Assembly (NCBI RefSeq): GCF_001625215.2
Contig: NC_030385.2
Coordinates: forward strand, 31,769,598-31,833,597
Length of the DNA stretch: 64,000 nucleotides
From: Daucus carota subsp. sativus
Taxonomy: Eukaryota; Streptophyta; Magnoliopsida; Apiales; Apiaceae
Reading direction: 5' to 3'
Shown piece after piece: positions 50,054 to 61,982 of this stretch (positions are counted from its first letter, which is position 1; the number at the start of each line of letters is the position of its first letter). The notes beneath the pieces are model-generated. The model ran no database searches. It was given only the letters and a program-made list of their open reading frames with translations, and was not told where the DNA came from. A program made the position numbers and the translations under genes.

Positions 50054-53000
50054 ATGTTGCCGAGATGGAGCAGAGCTGTTACTCATCTTTGTAAATCAGC
50101 TGGAATTCGTAGTAATATTGAGAATTCGAGGTATCGAGATTTCAGTGTTTTTTCATGTCGAGGATTCGCGAAGGTAGCTGATGCACGGGTTATTGATGAT
50201 GGTGCTGAGGATGCCTCTGCTGTTAGATCACAGGTTTATTTCTGTTTCTCTGCTTGTTTATTCATTTTCACGGTTTCAGCTGCTAATAGATGCCGGTGCA
50301 ATTAAAATTTAACAAAGTTAATGGCATTACGATTGAAGTTAAAGTATGTAAATAAATAATGAAAATGGCAGTGTAATGAGCTTGTTGAGATTATTTTGTT
50401 GATAACTGTAACGGAAACTGAAAAATTACGCTGAGTATGGGGTGGGGATATGTAGGCAACCCTTGCCTCTATGTCCTTGGATAGAACTAGAGGAGTTCTT
50501 TCCGTAAAGAAATGAAAAGTTCATTTGGGCAGATAGTCACACAATATATGTAATGTTGTTCAGTTGTTTCATCCAAAATATGACCTGTGGTGTTTGCGTT
50601 ATTTTCGACAGGTAAACCTGAATAAGATGTTCTGGTCCAAGCCCTGTTCATTGGCTTTGCCCGCTGATTCTCCAATAAGATTTGAAGAGCGAAAATATAC
50701 GGGTATCAAGCATATTATGATGAAGTTAATGCTGGCCTATAGTAAAGAAAGCAGGTCCATTGAGCGTGCAAATGTAATTTACCGTCGGGTGGTTTATCAT
50801 GTTGATCCTCCTGCAATATACGATGGTTAGTCTTACCTTGTTCTAATGTTCAAGTAACTTGCAACTTTAATTTTATTTCATGATATTTGTCTGCCTAAGG
50901 AAAGCTTCCACTTTTTTGCTTTGTATCTGTTATCTAGTAGTAGTTTCATGTGATAATTGTGTCATTGGTAGTTTCTTATATGCATTTCATCACAAAGGAA
51001 GTTACTTGTGACGAAGTTGAATATCATTTCCATTACCGATAACTAACAATTGTTTATGTTAGTGAAATTGAAAAATTCCACAATTTGTCAACTCACATAA
51101 TGTTTAAAAAACTTCTACTCTATTTCAAATTAGTTTATGTTTGTGAAGTTTAATACCAAGTAGAGTGGACATTTGATGTCTGATATATTTTCAATAAGTT
51201 TCTCCCTTGATTGAGAAGATGTTAGTTGCTAAGGTTGCAACCTCTGTCTGCAAGATAAAATGGTGATATATTGCAAGCATTTTTGGACACTTTGTTGTTT
51301 TTATTTGCAATAATACGGCTTATGTTATAGAAATGCCCTTGATTTTGTATATACTTATGAAACTTATGATTGGTGTGTCAAATGGAAGACTTTGCAGTGC
51401 ATATTACTGTAATAATGATTAATGACTGAATCTGGTTGCTTTGATTTATTATGATACACAGTTATAATTTGTTATTGTATCGACAGTTATGTACTTATGT
51501 ACTCATCTTTCGCGGTGTCATTGATGACATGCAGGGACTGTGTCAATGTCAAAGTGTTTATTTTTTATGCTGTGATTGTAGCAGAAATATTTGAGGCATT
51601 TACATACATGATAGAATTTCAACTGCTTTGTAATGCTAGCTCTAATGATTCTTATTTCTATGTGCAGTATTTAACTTGGAGAAAACCTTCAGAACAAACT
51701 TCTCTTTGCTTGTACTGCATATGTGGTTAATCTTGCATCGTCTGAAAGAAGAGGGAGACGAGGCTGCAGACTTGGCGCAGAACTTATATGAGATTTACAA
51801 TCACGATGTAGAGCTAAGGGTCTATAATGCCGGGGTTAGTAATATGGACATCTATGCCTTCAGTTCCCTAGATTTTGATTTTAGTTGTTGTTGCAATGCA
51901 ATACTTCTAGCAAAAAGTCTCTAGCCTCCAGTGCAGATAGCTGTAATATGTTTTCAATTCAAGGAAACTAATGGCTAGGCAATAAGTAAAAATGTTGTAA
52001 CTTTCTTTGCATCTTGTATGAGTAGAATTTTACTTTTACATATACCATGTCAGATTTGGGAGTGGGGGTCTATAGTTAAATTAGTCTATTATTCTGTGAG
52101 CCACCAGGTTAACCTACTGCTAGCTCGATGGATGAAGGAGTTAGAGAAGATATTTTATGGGAGCGTTGCTGCCTATGAGGCTGCATTAGTTCCAGAAGCA
52201 AAACAAGATGAGTTGCAAAATGCTTTATTTAGGTAAGAAAGGCACCACAGTTCACAGCGTAGTAATGATCATATCTTCTTCAAGTAGAATTTTCTTTATT
52301 CAGCACATTCTTTGATGGGAACAATATAATTGGGTAAAATATCAAAGTGGTCACTGAAGTGGAGGTCATATATCACTTTGCTCACTAATCTTATCGGGGT
52401 CTCATTTTAATCATTAAAGTCACAATAAATATCAATCAAGTACCTCCAAATTTCAGTTCAAGGAGTAAAAATATTATTTATAGAGTTTGACACATTATTT
52501 TTAAATACTACCACAACCAAGTAAAAGTTTATGACTTTTACTATTTATGATAATATATTTAGATTTTTTAAATTTTATTTACTATTTATTTTTTATTATA
52601 TTAATACATTTTTTTATTTTAATTAATAATAAATACTAATTAAAATTGATAAAATCTGAATAAATTGTCATAAATAGTACAAGTCATAACGTTTTACATG
52701 GTTGTGGTAGTATTAAAAAATAATGTGTCAAACTCTATAAATAATATTTTTACTCCTTGAACTGAAATTTGGAGGTACTTGATTGATATTTATTGTGACT
52801 TTAATGATTGATATGAGACCCCGATAAGATAAGTGAGCAAAGTGATATATGACCTCCACTTCAGTGACCACTTTGATATTTAACCCTAATTATAGCTGAC
52901 TAATGAAACTTCTATTCGACAAACCATGTCTGCAAGTCATATTTTAAAGGTGTGAATTGTTAGTAATGGTCTTTCATCCACCCTGTGTTACGATTAAAAA

Positions 53001-56000
53001 TTGTTTATCAAGGAACCTGATACTAATCAGTTTAAGATGGTTCTCTATGGAACAATGGCCTATATTATATATATATGTGTGTGTGTGTATTCAACTTTTG
53101 GTGCTCTGCTTAATCAAAGTGATATTTGCTTGTGTGCTAGGAATGTCTTTGCAGAGGAAGGTGTGTCCATAGAAGATGCTTTACATGAAGTTCAGGTAAA
53201 TTTTTTTTTTTTTGATCGCATTTCTTGTTTTAAGGTATTACTTGGTACGAAATAGCTTTGCTCTTCTATGAAAAATGCAAGTAGTTTTAAGTAGTTAAGA
53301 ATAAAACTTCTACGATTCTACTCTTTTCCTCCTACTTACCAAATTATATCTTCCCCAGTATTTGATGTGCCAATGATGGCATAAAGTGCTAGCAATGATA
53401 ATGACATTATTCCAAGTAAAACCCTAATATTAATGCAAGAATATAGGTTCATTCATTCTTGACCATCTATTTTGTGTTTCTTGTTCTTAATTATAGGCTA
53501 TGTCAAGGTATGTCCGTCGGGAAATCGCTTGCATGTCGTTAACAGGTCAGTCTCAATCTCCCTCAACATTACCGTTAGTGGATTTATTTTGATATTTTGG
53601 TGTAAGAAATTAAGAAGTTAAGAGGCATATGTTTTAAGTTTTTATTTAGAGAAGTTCTACTGTAATATTTTAGTATATTAGTAAAGTAATCATATGGAAT
53701 ATTGCATATTTATAGGCCAGTGGAGTCGTAAAGTGACTTTTTTTTACTTTAGTATTTAATCATTGTTCAGGGTATCAATTGGAATAAGTAATATTTCCCT
53801 AGGATATTACTTGTTCACCTAGCTTTGGGACCTCTATATACAATGATGATGTAATCATGAATTTATATATATTTCAATTCCAAATCTGTGAGATCTAGAA
53901 ATATGTCTCCATATCTAAGTCCGTTTCTACCAGTGCTCCGTGAAGGTATATGGAGGCATCTAGTATTCTAGTGCTTTTTCTTTCACCTGTTTAGTGTTGT
54001 GTTTCGTCAAGCGGTATCAATAGCCATTTTTTTTGGATTTAACTATTTCTTACTATAATCGAATTTCTAGCATCACTTTTTTGTTAGTCGTTAGAAATCG
54101 AAGACAAAAGTTGCAATCTCTAGCAGGAATGTTCGTTGCCTGGTCTCAACTTTACTTGGTAAAAAATTGTTTATCCGGGTTACTAACACCGACACATTAT
54201 TTCAGAACATGTAGTGAAGTTTATGAAATAGCTGAAATATCGTAGTTCACATCCCTGAGGCCGTTCAGAAAGTATCTTAACCCCTGGCTTATCTAATTTG
54301 CAATTGAGACCCTGAAACTTTCTTGGAATTTTTTATGGCCATATATCTTCTGTTTGCAAAAGGCCATTTAATTGTTATTTTTAGCTTTATATTACATTAT
54401 GCAGAGTACAAGTTAATTATAACGGGGGTTTGGTGTGCGGGTCTGTGGGATACAGGCATGTAGCTCCACTGATATCTAGGCTACTTTTAGTTTAGAGAAA
54501 GAAAAAAAATCTGAAGTAGCTAGCCTCTTGTCATCCGTATTATGTGAAGCATGTGTGTGTGGGTTCTATATATATTTTAAAAAATGATGTTTCTTAAATA
54601 TCATTCTTTTTTATGAAAAAATTATCATCTTTAATGATAATAATACTTTTGATAAGACAAATATATAAAAGAAAGCAGTTATAAACCATTATAATTTGTT
54701 AAATAAAAAAAAATTAGAAACAAATATATTTAAAGTTTTTATTTATAACATTTAATATCTATTATAAACTACTAAAAAGTAAAAGACATTATTATTTTTA
54801 AATGTTATATATAAAAATTAGAAATATAAATATCTATACTTGTTTGAAATCATATTGCCATTATGAAATAATTTAAAGATAAATAAAATTTAAACGTAAA
54901 CCATTACAAAAATATTAAACTTTCATAGAAAGTATTTTTATAAATATATATATATATATATTCATAAAATTTACTTTATGTAATTAAGTAAAAAACAAAA
55001 CAAGCAAAGCAATTTCTAGAATTAGATTTTACAAAATAAAATAAAAAATCTCTAAAGTTATTAATTAAAAAGAATTAAAAAATAATTAAAAACACAACAA
55101 CTAATCTTAAAATATATAATAAAACAATTTAGAAGTGTTCAATACTAGCGTAGGTAAATCCAAAAACCACGGGTAGGCTAACTAAGTTCCGGTTTTTTGC
55201 AGTAACCCTAAACACATCGGAAGTATAAGTTCCCAGGTATTCTCTGAAAGTTGTATAACCAAACAACGTAACTAATCCATCTTCCAAGGAACTTAGAGTT
55301 ACATAATTGGGTTACACTCAACCACACGAGGCCCTAGGCTACTTTTTGTTAAGAGAAAGAAAAAAAATATTCTGAAATAGCTAGCCTCTTGTCATTCGTA
55401 TTATGTGAAGCATGTGTGTGTGGGTTCTATATATATGTGTGAGTGTGTGGCCTTGTGGGGAAGCTTGCCTTTGGAGTTATTGTGCTATTTTTTAGTTGGG
55501 GTTATAGGTTCCCTACTGATATACATCTCTTTTTTGGGGGTTGGTATATGCAGTTATCCAATAGGGGGTTGATATATTCAAATTTTTGTGGGAAAGCTTG
55601 CTTTGGAGTTTATTTGCATCTTTTAGTAAGGTTTAATGGGTGCCTTACTGTAATAACGAGTTTGCTTTTCACAGTAAAAGTTTTTATGCCTTGCTATATT
55701 ATTACTTCATAGATTTCTGTTTCCTTGCCTTCTTTTACTGATCTGTTCCAGTCTTAATAAAAGAAACTGATTAGACATCTCAATAGGAGCAAGGAGCTGA
55801 GAAGATGTCCATGAGGCAGTTATTTGATCTGTGGCTAATTGTTTAATACTATCTGTATATTAAAGTGAATACTTAAGGGCTCTGGGATCTGTTGATGCAT
55901 ACCTGCAAGGCTGCAATCATGTCTATATTTTACTTTCTTGAGGATATTTACATCTACTGTTGTCATTGGAGGGGGATGCTATGAGAACGGCTTTTACTTG

Positions 56001-56141
56001 GATGACTGTTTTTGCTTATTTGATGATTTACCCTTTTTTTTTGCTGCAGAAAAAGAAGCTATTCTATCTGGCAATTTTTTGTTCACCCAATTTGATAATG
56101 TAGTTCCTTTGTCCGGGCAGCATGGAGAAACTCACAACTGA
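50054..56141 (+). CDS. Ubiquinol-cytochrome c chaperone (CBP3/UQCC1 family), mitochondrial
   Basis: Assembly factor for cytochrome b and respiratory complex III, by homology to yeast Cbp3 and UQCC1. Seven exons: 50054-50233, 50612-50825, 51668-51834, 52108-52232, 53141-53195, 53497-53545, 56050-56141; GT-AG, in frame, 293 residues. Seen: Arg/Ser-rich N-terminus (MLPRWSRAVTHLCKSAG) like a mitochondrial presequence; family core from about residue 107 including TNFSLLVLHMWLILHRL, LAQNLYEIYNHDVELR, LLARWMKELEKIFYGS, YEAAL and the C-terminal FAEEGVSIEDALHEVQ and MSRYVRREIACM. The last exon (SGNFLFTQFDNVVPL) is typical. Intron 4 holds a foldback MITE and intron 6 (2.5 kb) a large direct repeat. Resembles Arabidopsis At5g51220 (from memory). 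Confidence 0.92.
52332..52886. mobile_element. 555-bp foldback MITE in intron 4 of the complex III chaperone gene
   Basis: Inverted arms of about 240 bp: left GGGTAAAATATCAAAGTGGT, right ACCACTTTGATATTTAACCC, flanked by TAATT on both sides. Inner arm pairs such as GGAGGTACTTGATTGATATT against its complement are almost perfect, so the insertion is young. Confidence 0.9.
54479..55438. repeat. Pair of ~100-bp direct repeats bracketing ~760 bp in intron 6
   Basis: 54479-54579 and 55340-55438 share TAGCTAGCCTCTTGTCAT, CGTATTATGTGAAGCATGTG and TGGGTTCTATATATA in the same orientation. The DNA between is very AT-rich on the left and has no coding capacity. It could be a segmental duplication or a solo pair left by an inserted element. 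Confidence 0.75.
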
Positions 56142-57057
56142 ACATCCGAAGTTGCAACGTAGAATGTAGGTGAAGTTGTTGCATTGTTGAACACTGTAGA
56201 CATTAAATAAGCAACTGTATAGTCATTGTCGCGGGACAAGTTTTTGCCTTCATTTATAGCATGCATTTTGCCTCGACTTCTTAATATTTCCAATATATGT
56301 AACAACCTAGACAAAAAGGAATGTTGAAATCAGGATTTTTTGTTTTATTTATATCTATAATTGTGTTTACACGGATATCCCAGTTTGTTGTTTGCCTAAT
56401 CTCTTGTACAGTGCGAATACATTTATTGTTTATGCATATTACATGCTGCTTTTATATAATTTCTTTTTCGACCCTAACCGCTGCCGCTTTTCTTCACTTC
56501 ATTAAAACATCAGTAAACGTTTTGTTACGTTGTATCATCTTTCTCAACTGTCAGTTGGCACTGGCTTATATATTGATCATATATGGCACACTTAGACATC
56601 CAAAGCACTCAATAATCTGACACTGCTTACACATTCAAAGTGCTCAATAATCTGAGATGGCTTATACCTTATTTTTGTGGTATGCGTAGACGTCGAGAGT
56701 GCACTGTAATTCAAAGCACAATTAAGATGTGTGTGTGTCTTCGATTATACAGGTGTGCTTTTGATAATTCTTTATAGTAATAATAGAATACATTGCTCCT
56801 ATTATGTATGTAATACTTGAATAACAGTCTGCTCTTCATACTTTTTCTCTGTTTATATTTTATTTTTTCCTCTATTTATATTACATTTTCAGTTGATAAA
56901 AAATTGAAGATAGAGTTGAAAGAAAGTGAATGGAATCGGAAATATTATTTTCACAAAAATAAGTTAAAGTTAAAGAGTAGTCTTTCAGGAGAAAATTGCA
57001 CTGTATTTAGGTTCAAGTTTCGGTAGGTGTAAGATGTGAGTAGTCTCATTTCTATCA
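56142..57057. other. Spacer 3' of the complex III chaperone gene
   Basis: Contains the likely 3' UTR and an imperfect repeat (CATCCAAAGCACTCAATAATCTGA at about 56599, then ACATTCAAAGTGCTCAATAA at 56632). No gene supported. Confidence 0.5.
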
Positions 57058-57478
57058 TCTATACTATACTATAATAAGTCAACATAGGTTTAATTTGTAG
57101 TCGTACAAAATTTTGGTTTGGTCATTTCTTTTATAATTACAATTCGGTCACATGTAGACTTCTCTTACTCTTACAATATTAAAGAGTTTTATACCGTTCA
57201 AATTACAAACACTTGTGATATAATACAAGATAAAAAAAAAACTCCACCATTATTCTTTTAAATATAAATTATATATTATTTATATACTATATTATAATAA
57301 ACTGATATTGGTATAATTCGTAGTCGTAAAAAAAAATGTAATCAGTTGGTAAATATAATTTGGTTAAAATCTAATTCATTAATACTAAAATACTAATAAA
57401 ATGATGTTAAAATTTAAATTATAATTAATAAATTACGAATTCTATACTCGTCCGTGCTTCGCACGGGTTAAAGGCTAG
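57058..57478 (+). mobile_element. Short non-autonomous Helitron (421 bp)
   Basis: Starts A|TCTATACTATACTATAATAA and ends with hairpin CCGTGC-TTC-GCACGG, then GTTAAAGG and CTAG|T. Both ends match the minus-strand Helitron at 22575-23356, so they are members of one family. It lies about 270 bp upstream of the F-box gene. Confidence 0.9.
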
Positions 57479-57676
57479 TCTTATTAAAAGTCAACCAGCT
57501 TAATAAATATGGTCACTTGGTCAGACTAGTATAACTTGAACGTTTTAGGAGAGACGTAAAGTGTATCAAGGAATTCTCCCATGGTTGTTGATTGATAAGT
57601 TAATGCAAATGGATAACTAAGAAACGCAGTACACTACAAGATTAGCCGGCAAAGTGAGTGAAAGAGAGCCAGAGTG

Positions 57677-57684
57677 TATATATA
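57677..57684 (+). promoter_or_regulatory. Possible TATA box of the F-box gene
   Basis: TATATATA about 65-70 bp before the chosen ATG. Confidence 0.5.
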
Positions 57685-57748
57685 TGGAGCAAGTCTTAGT
57701 ATTACACATACATCAGTCTCAAGTCTCAACACAAACACTAGATTTAAC

Positions 57749-59086
57749 ATGATCACAATAGGAGCCAAAAGAAGCCGAATATCGAAACAACACTCTCCTG
57801 TTTCATGCCATCCTGACATGAGTTCCTCTCATATGATAGCATCTGCTGTCAAAGTTGCTTCCAATGAAGACCTTCTGCTTGAGATTCTGTTGCAGGTCCC
57901 CATAAAGACCCTTATGCGCTTCAAATCTGTATCCAAACAATGGTTGTCTCTCATTGCTAATCCATACTTTGTTCGTCTTCGTAGCCCTCTCGCCCCCTCG
58001 GCCTCTTCACTCTTCTTCGCTAATTCCTCCTGCAGAAGCAACCCTGACTACCAGTTCATTCCTCTGGATGTCGTGGATGGAAGCCTGGCCCCCTTCAGAA
58101 CTTTTAAATTCATTAATGACCCGTTAGGTTCTGGCGTTTCTGCTTTACAGTCCTGCAATGGCCTCCTTCTCTGTGCTAGCTATCGAGCACGTGAATTTAA
58201 CCGTAGATACTATGTGTACAATCCCACCACTAAGCAATTTGCCACCCTCCCTCAAATAAAACGCGAATTTTCAAAAACTGTTTGCGGGATGAGTTTAGCC
58301 TTTGATCCCGTGACTTCACCTTACTACAAAGTTGTTTGTGTCAGACGCTCTGAACTGCGTCAACAACATTTTCAGATTGAAATATATTCATCTGAAACTC
58401 GGGTGTGGAAAGTCTCTGGGGAGCCTTTTACTGCACCAAAGCATACCAAATTCGAGAAATGTGTATACTAGAACGGTTCGGTTCACTGGTGGAAAGGCTT
58501 CGTCCACTGGGGGAATGCCTTGATCCACTGGAATGTCTGGATGGACGAGCCTTATACGCTCTACTTCAAAGTGGACGCGGAGAGACTAGAAAAACTGCCA
58601 ATGCCTGTGAAGCATCTGGAGACGGTTCATTTGCACGGGCATGAGAAGGCGAAAACTTATTTTGGGGCTTCGTACCTTGGAGAGTCAGGGGGCCATTGGA
58701 ATGTCGTCGAATGTAATTCTAATATCACATGTTTGTTAAATGTGCATGAGATGGCAAGAGACTATTCAGGGTGGTTTTTGAAGTATCAGGTTGATCTGAA
58801 TGCAATTTCTGATGTATTTCCGGAAATAATCAAGAAGAAGGGCGACAACCGAGATAGCGGTTACACATTTAACGTAGTTTCGGTTGTGAGGAGTGGAAAT
58901 GAGGAAAATCATGAGTCCTTCGTGGTATTGGAGATACCTGGTGGAATGGTTGTCCGTTACAGCCTTGTGGATAAGAGGGTAAAGAAACTGTGGGAATTTA
59001 CTCAGACTGGTTACAAATTTTATAATGAAAAGGGTCTAAGAGGTGTCTGTGGATTGCCCTACATTCAGTCTCTTGCCAGTGTGTGA
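57749..59086 (+). pseudogene. F-box protein gene interrupted by one in-frame TAG
   Basis: Plant F-box proteins of this type recruit substrates to SCF ubiquitin ligases. The frame from ATG 57749 to TGA 59086 spans 446 codons without intron. It is broken only at codon 241 (TAG, 58469-58471) and continues in the same frame with clear family features. Before the stop: F-box at about residues 37-77 (NEDLLLEILLQVPIKTLMRF, then SVSKQW), SCNGLLLC and YYVYNPTTKQFATLP. After it: NGSVHWW and FVVLEIPGGMVVRYSLVDK, of the F-box-associated C-terminal domain. The stop sits where relatives usually have Trp (VYWNGS), so TGG to TAG is the simplest change. The first 240 codons alone could still make an F-box protein lacking most of the substrate-binding part. 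A sequencing error is possible. Confidence 0.85.
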
Positions 59087-59352
59087 TACTTGGCCGTTTG
59101 CTTGTGATTGTTATGCATGATTTCTAGTTCAGTGGTATTCAGATTGTGAAGAATGATAAATTGGTTGTTATTTAGTAGTCTTTACTAATAAATCAGGATC
59201 CAGGCGGTCATTAAAATTTAGTGAACTTTAAAGATTTTTTCAAAAGACAAACGATTTATTTTCACTCATTTCCGAATGCACTTTAATCTGGAACCATGTA
59301 TACTCTGTATTCTAATGGATATGTAAGTAGAATCATAGCTTCTTGTCATCAA

Positions 59353-59423
59353 GCACCAGTGGTCTAGTGGTAGAATAGTACCCTGCCACGGTACAGACCC
59401 GGGTTCGATTCCCGGCTGGTGCA
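59353..59423 (+). tRNA. tRNA-Gly (anticodon GCC)
   Basis: 71-nt cloverleaf: acceptor GCACCAG pairs with CTGGTGC, D arm GGTCTAGTGGTAGAA, anticodon loop CTGCCAC (GCC at 59385-59387), T arm CCGGGTTCGATTCCCGG, discriminator A, followed by an A-rich stretch without a T-run terminator close by. Boxes A (TGGTCTAGTGG) and B (GGTTCGATTCC) are intact. It appears functional. Confidence 0.97.
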
Positions 59424-61952
59424 AAAGAGTTATGATGACAAATGCACCAACTGCAGACGGTTGGGTCCGCTGCTCATTCGGACAAATTTGGACGAATTAA
59501 GGTGTTGCTGAGCTCTTCCATTTTTGGACATTTCTGATCTTTATAAAAATGACATGTAGATATTCTCCTTGAACGCTGCAATATTTTTTTTTTTTTTATA
59601 GAAAATGCATTATGAGTTGTTTCATAAATTGTTCCATATTTCACCTTCAAAGTTCCCAACTAAAAAAGGAGTTAATAGATATACTCTTCTAAGAGGCCGT
59701 TCGTGGTGACTTGAAATAATTTTTATTGCTTACAAGAGAGAAGTAACTTTTAATCCATGTGTGTGGATAATTTTTTGATATCTGCAACTATTAAGTATAA
59801 AAATTATTCATAAAATATAGTATTTTTTAAAATTTTCCAATACATGTTTGTAAAGTCAAATTCCAATAAAAGAAATAAGTCGTTAAAAGAAGTTAGTATT
59901 CTCAACTTCTATAAATCAGAAGTCGTCAAAGAAGCTTTAGCCAAACAGAAAGATCCGACCCAGGGTGTTACTGGTAATTCGACAATCAACTTGGACCACC
60001 CAATACAAAGCGGGTTCCGACCCGATGCCAAATACTGCTGTTTTACTGAAGAATTTTTCAAAGATCCGAATATGGCCGGGCGACCCATCACTTTTTTGAA
60101 TTTGTTAGTTAGTTTCGTGGAGCCATAATTTCAGGAGAAGTTTCCTCCATCGACTTCAATTCGTCGTTAACTGCTGACGACGAATATCTCCTCTGTGCTG
60201 TGCATTCTTCACATTCCGAGATTTGAAACTAACAGTGGCCATGGATTCTGGTTAGTTTTCGACTTCTATTGGTTATTTCTGCATGAATTTTCACGAAATG
60301 TGTATCCACTTTCTCTTTCTTTTGTATTTTTTATATACTTGCTAATGTAGGAGTGATTCTTCTATAATTTTTTGATTGATAGGTATCAATTTAATTTAGC
60401 ATTCATACTGTTTGATATAAGTTCTGAGAGAATTGTTTGCTGTTTTTCCATGTTTAACTTTATCTCTTTAATTGTTCGAATACAAGTACGCGATATGTGT
60501 AAATATGATTTTTGGAAACAACCCAATGGGACATAGGGAGCATTAAATTTGAGCAATATATTGGTTTTCAATATCATTCCCGAAAACAGAACCACCAGCT
60601 ACAGTTGATGGTAATGGGACTGGGACAGAGATTAGGCATATTATGCTGACAACTATTGTGAATGTGTATTAGCGTCCATGTTATCCATGTCTTCCGGTTT
60701 CAATTACCATCCTCTACAATCTCTTCCGGTTTTAATTCCTCCGGTGAGTGTGATATTTTAAGGACCCTATTTGATGTACATTTATATTTTTATTGCTTTA
60801 TTGATATTTTAAGGACCCTATTTGATGTACATTTATATTTTCATTTTCTACCCTATTTGTGAAAATATTGTTTTTAAGGTATTCACCATCAAGGTCTTAT
60901 GTCACTGATCCCTCAACGTAAATAAACTCCAGCCAACAATCTTGCTTCTTTTCGATTACCAGCGTCTAGGTTATTTCCCTTAACAGAATGTTGTTTCATT
61001 CATGCTTGATAACTGATTGCTATCAAGTTTAAATCGTGATATATATATTACTTAGCTGATTATATTCCAGGTTTTAATATTTATGACACAAAAATAGGTA
61101 GGATCAACGTCGTGCACTTACAATCTTTTGGCAGACACAACCAGGCCTTCACAATATAATTGCCTTTTATTTATATTATTTTAATATACAATTAATATCA
61201 TTTAAATGTTTTTAATTTTTTTAACATGATGTAATTTATTAAAGAATTATTTCTCCAGATGTAGCTTTTCCCCTGGACTTTTTACAGAGATTTATTGTTA
61301 TTTTTCAAAAAAAAATTATTTCTCCAGATGTAGCTTTTCCCTCCATCCACACCTATTAGTTTTCTATGATTTTTCTCTTGAACTCAATTGTTTTACCATA
61401 AATTGCATTCCGAGATATTTATTGTCAGAAAGTTTCAAGCCCTCATCCTTATATTTTTTGCATCATAAATTTATAATATCTTCCTTTGTTCATGTATGTT
61501 CCATAAACCTCCTGGGAAGGGCATCTATATACAAATTTTGATACGATCCTAAAGAACCTATAGAACCTACAGAAGGAAGTCAAGAACTATAAATCCAAGC
61601 CATTTATTATCTTTATCAATGTAGCCAGCTTTGCATATCATTGCATAAGCTGAATTTAAGGTTGGCCCTACTATGTACTGTTTTACATTTTGCTCTGAAT
61701 TGTGCAATGTAAATATGCCAGAAAAACATATGTTCTAATTCACTGATGTCAAAGTATCTGTCACGATTTCATTTACTGCAGGTCAAAAGAATGTGTAGAG
61801 GCATAATGATGGTACGCTATATCTTGACACTTTTAAGGATGGTATATACTTCTATAGTTATCACAGATATTCAATAAAAGAAATTTAATCCGCAATGCTT
61901 ACTATTTCTGGATCATCTAAGATGAGTAGCAGGTCTAAATATAGTACACTGA
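59424..61952. other. Spacer with possible 5' exon near 60150-60250
   Basis: A GC-richer stretch at about 59930-60250 contains a 94-codon frame (59844-60128) without recognisable family. After it comes ATGGATTCTG|GTTAGT (60241), which looks like a short first exon with a donor site. Which gene it would belong to is unknown; the downstream PILS exon is one candidate. The rest is AT-rich. Confidence 0.35.
60751..60842. repeat. 51-bp tandem duplication
   Basis: TGATATTTTAAGGACCCTAT followed by TTGATGTACATTTATATTTT occurs at 60751 and again at 60802. Confidence 0.9.
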
Positions 61953-61982
61953 TTGTTCCAAAATTTAAAAAAACTCTTAGTG

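Noticed and set aside
54479-55438. LTR retrotransposon in chaperone intron 6
   Set aside because: The direct repeats lack TG...CA ends, and no primer-binding site, polypurine tract or pol-like frame was seen.
57684-57748. Start of the F-box gene at an earlier in-frame codon (57674)
   Set aside because: That codon is GTG and overlaps the likely TATA box; the first in-frame ATG is 57749.
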